A stretch of 43,667 nt of DNA from Candidatus Scatonaster coprocaballi (GTDB taxonomy: Bacteria > Bacillota > Clostridia > Saccharofermentanales > Saccharofermentanaceae): the NCBI GenBank assembly GCA_018064475.1, contig JAGHVD010000050.1, positions 1 through 43,667 on the forward strand. The letters are read 5' to 3'. Below, piece by piece: positions 42,655-43,667 of this stretch (positions within the stretch are counted from its first letter, which is position 1; every line of letters begins with the position of its first letter). The translations under genes and the position numbers were made by a program. Below the pieces are notes generated by a model, which ran no database searches, had not been told where the DNA came from, and saw only the letters and a program-made list of their open reading frames with translations.

Positions 42655-43639
42655 TCGAAAAGGGTCAATTGTTCTTGAAGCATCTATCAGTATATCTCTG
42701 GTCATTTTGCTTCTTTGTGCAATGATATCGTCGATGACTGCAGTAAATGCGGACATGTATATCCAACGTGCTACAGAGAATGTTGTTTCCGAAATGAATG
42801 TGGCCATGGCATTCCTATCGAATGGAATCTCCAGTTTGGATGAAATGACGAATGGAAAAGCTGGTGATTCTTCTTTGAATTCGATGATAGAACAGTCGAG
42901 TGAAGTTATGAACACGATCCATGAGATGTGCAGTATTGATTCTAAAGATATCCTCTCAACTGCTACGATCGGGCGTTATGTTCGTGATCGTATACAAGTT
43001 GAGTATGACAAATTAATCGACAACGGATGGGTATACAAAAAATTAATCAAAGATTTGTCTGTCTATGTAGATATTAATCAGGAGGAGCGAAGTATATATC
43101 TGACGGTCTTTTATGATATTGATCTTGGCAGCTACTCAATTCCGCGTGAATACTGTACTTCACTTGCTCTGTACGCTGACGATATTTCGATTTCAGATGG
43201 AACTGCTTCGTCTCAAAGTGAAGGAGACGATGTATGGCAAAAAGATAATTTTGAACGTGGTATCATTCTGCGTGGAAAGTATGGAGGTAATCTTCCGCAT
43301 AATTTTCCAGTTATATGTTCTTTCAATAATGGTCAAGCGATATCGGTCAAAAGCATCGATACTACATCGCCACAGTATCAAAATCTAGATAATCTTGAAC
43401 ACAAAATCAAAGGTTATATCAAAGATCTGGAGAAGTTTGAGGCTGCTCAGTATGGTGAGTATTCGATTGAAAAAGGAGAGATATCTAGTAAGAAACTTAT
43501 CCTTGTTGTTCCCAATAACGGAAGTAAACTATGTGATGACGACTTAGAAGATTTGAAAACTTACGCGAATGAACGTCAAATTGAGCTTGAAATCACAAGA
43601 TATGGCTATTCTTCGCGATATGAAGAATCAGATGACTGA
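42632..43639 (+). CDS. TadE-like pseudopilin
   Basis: 335 residues. The N-terminus reads SRKG then SIVLEASISISLVILLL: a class III-type prepilin signal with Gly11 before the cut, Ser at +1 and Glu16 at +5, then a hydrophobic helix. That is the TadE/TadF pattern of minor pseudopilins. The rest is soluble and would be outside; it has no domain I recognise and is much longer than most TadE (about 130-200). AAAGGAG lies 11 bases before the ATG. The last 28 bases of the window after the stop hold no gene; more pilus genes may follow. Confidence 0.72.
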   Translation: MRVAMKRSRKGSIVLEASISISLVILLLCAMISSMTAVNADMYIQRATENVVSEMNVAMAFLSNGISSLDEMTNGKAGDSSLNSMIEQSSEVMNTIHEMCSIDSKDILSTATIGRYVRDRIQVEYDKLIDNGWVYKKLIKDLSVYVDINQEERSIYLTVFYDIDLGSYSIPREYCTSLALYADDISISDGTASSQSEGDDVWQKDNFERGIILRGKYGGNLPHNFPVICSFNNGQAISVKSIDTTSPQYQNLDNLEHKIKGYIKDLEKFEAAQYGEYSIEKGEISSKKLILVVPNNGSKLCDDDLEDLKTYANERQIELEITRYGYSSRYEESDD

Positions 43640-43667
43640 TAAGTGGTAAGATAGAACTAGATTGTTT

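Noticed and set aside
1-43667. CRISPR array, prophage, transposon or integrated element
   Set aside because: No spaced direct repeats, integrase, transposase, phage structural gene or tRNA-linked attachment site is visible; gene content and gene packing are housekeeping throughout.

Overview
The window looks like a chromosomal housekeeping segment from a Clostridia-type Bacillota of moderate GC. Reasons are the one-chain PurL, RqcH, QueH, two long-form PRPP synthetases, a DUF3048 lipoprotein, VanZ-like and DUF5688 proteins, strong AGGAGG ribosome sites with several TTG starts, and the RadC-MreC-MreD-PBP2-MgsA-like order. I cannot name the genus. There are 39 protein genes and no rRNA, tRNA, CRISPR array or insertion sequence that I can see. 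No gap exceeds about 205 bases.

Layout. 1-1162: the 3' part of htpG. 1286-9344: a tightly coupled plus-strand run purL, rsmA, zapA, U32 peptidase, dut. 9435-11953: a hydrolase-like membrane protein, tsaD, smpB. 12027-12971: VanZ-like protein and a small unknown, ending at a bidirectional terminator. 13086-17405: an envelope block with a DUF3048 lipoprotein (minus), divergent from an LCP cell-wall ligase and a PP2C-like/SH3 membrane protein. 17427-20012: a Gfo/Idh/MocA oxidoreductase (minus) divergent from pyrimidine-nucleoside phosphorylase. 20090-22983: ruvC-ruvA-ruvB-queH behind a promoter with a LexA-type SOS box. 22943-27749 (minus): two tandem PRPP synthetases, a small membrane protein and rqcH. 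27955-32093: engB, comEC, holA. 32160-33897: icd and a SEC-C protein. 34062-39722: radC, DUF5688, mreC, mreD and mrdA (PBP2). 39835-40872: an MgsA-like protein and a metallo-beta-lactamase-fold hydrolase. 40975-43639: three membrane-anchored genes resembling minor pseudopilins and DUF5702 proteins of Tad-type pilus loci, cut off by the window end.

Themes. Three proteins keep a recognisable enzyme fold but have lost the residues the family uses for catalysis: the alpha/beta hydrolase (9435), the PP2C domain (15519) and the MgsA-like protein (39835). One of the two PRPP synthetases (26514) is also altered at catalytic positions. The shape locus has mreC, mreD and PBP2 but no mreB, minCDE or rodA next to it. 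At least nine gene starts are preceded by an extended -10 element (TGn-TAnnnT) without a good -35, while promoters with a good -35 mostly lack the TG. Family assignments are from memory of motifs; no database search was possible.
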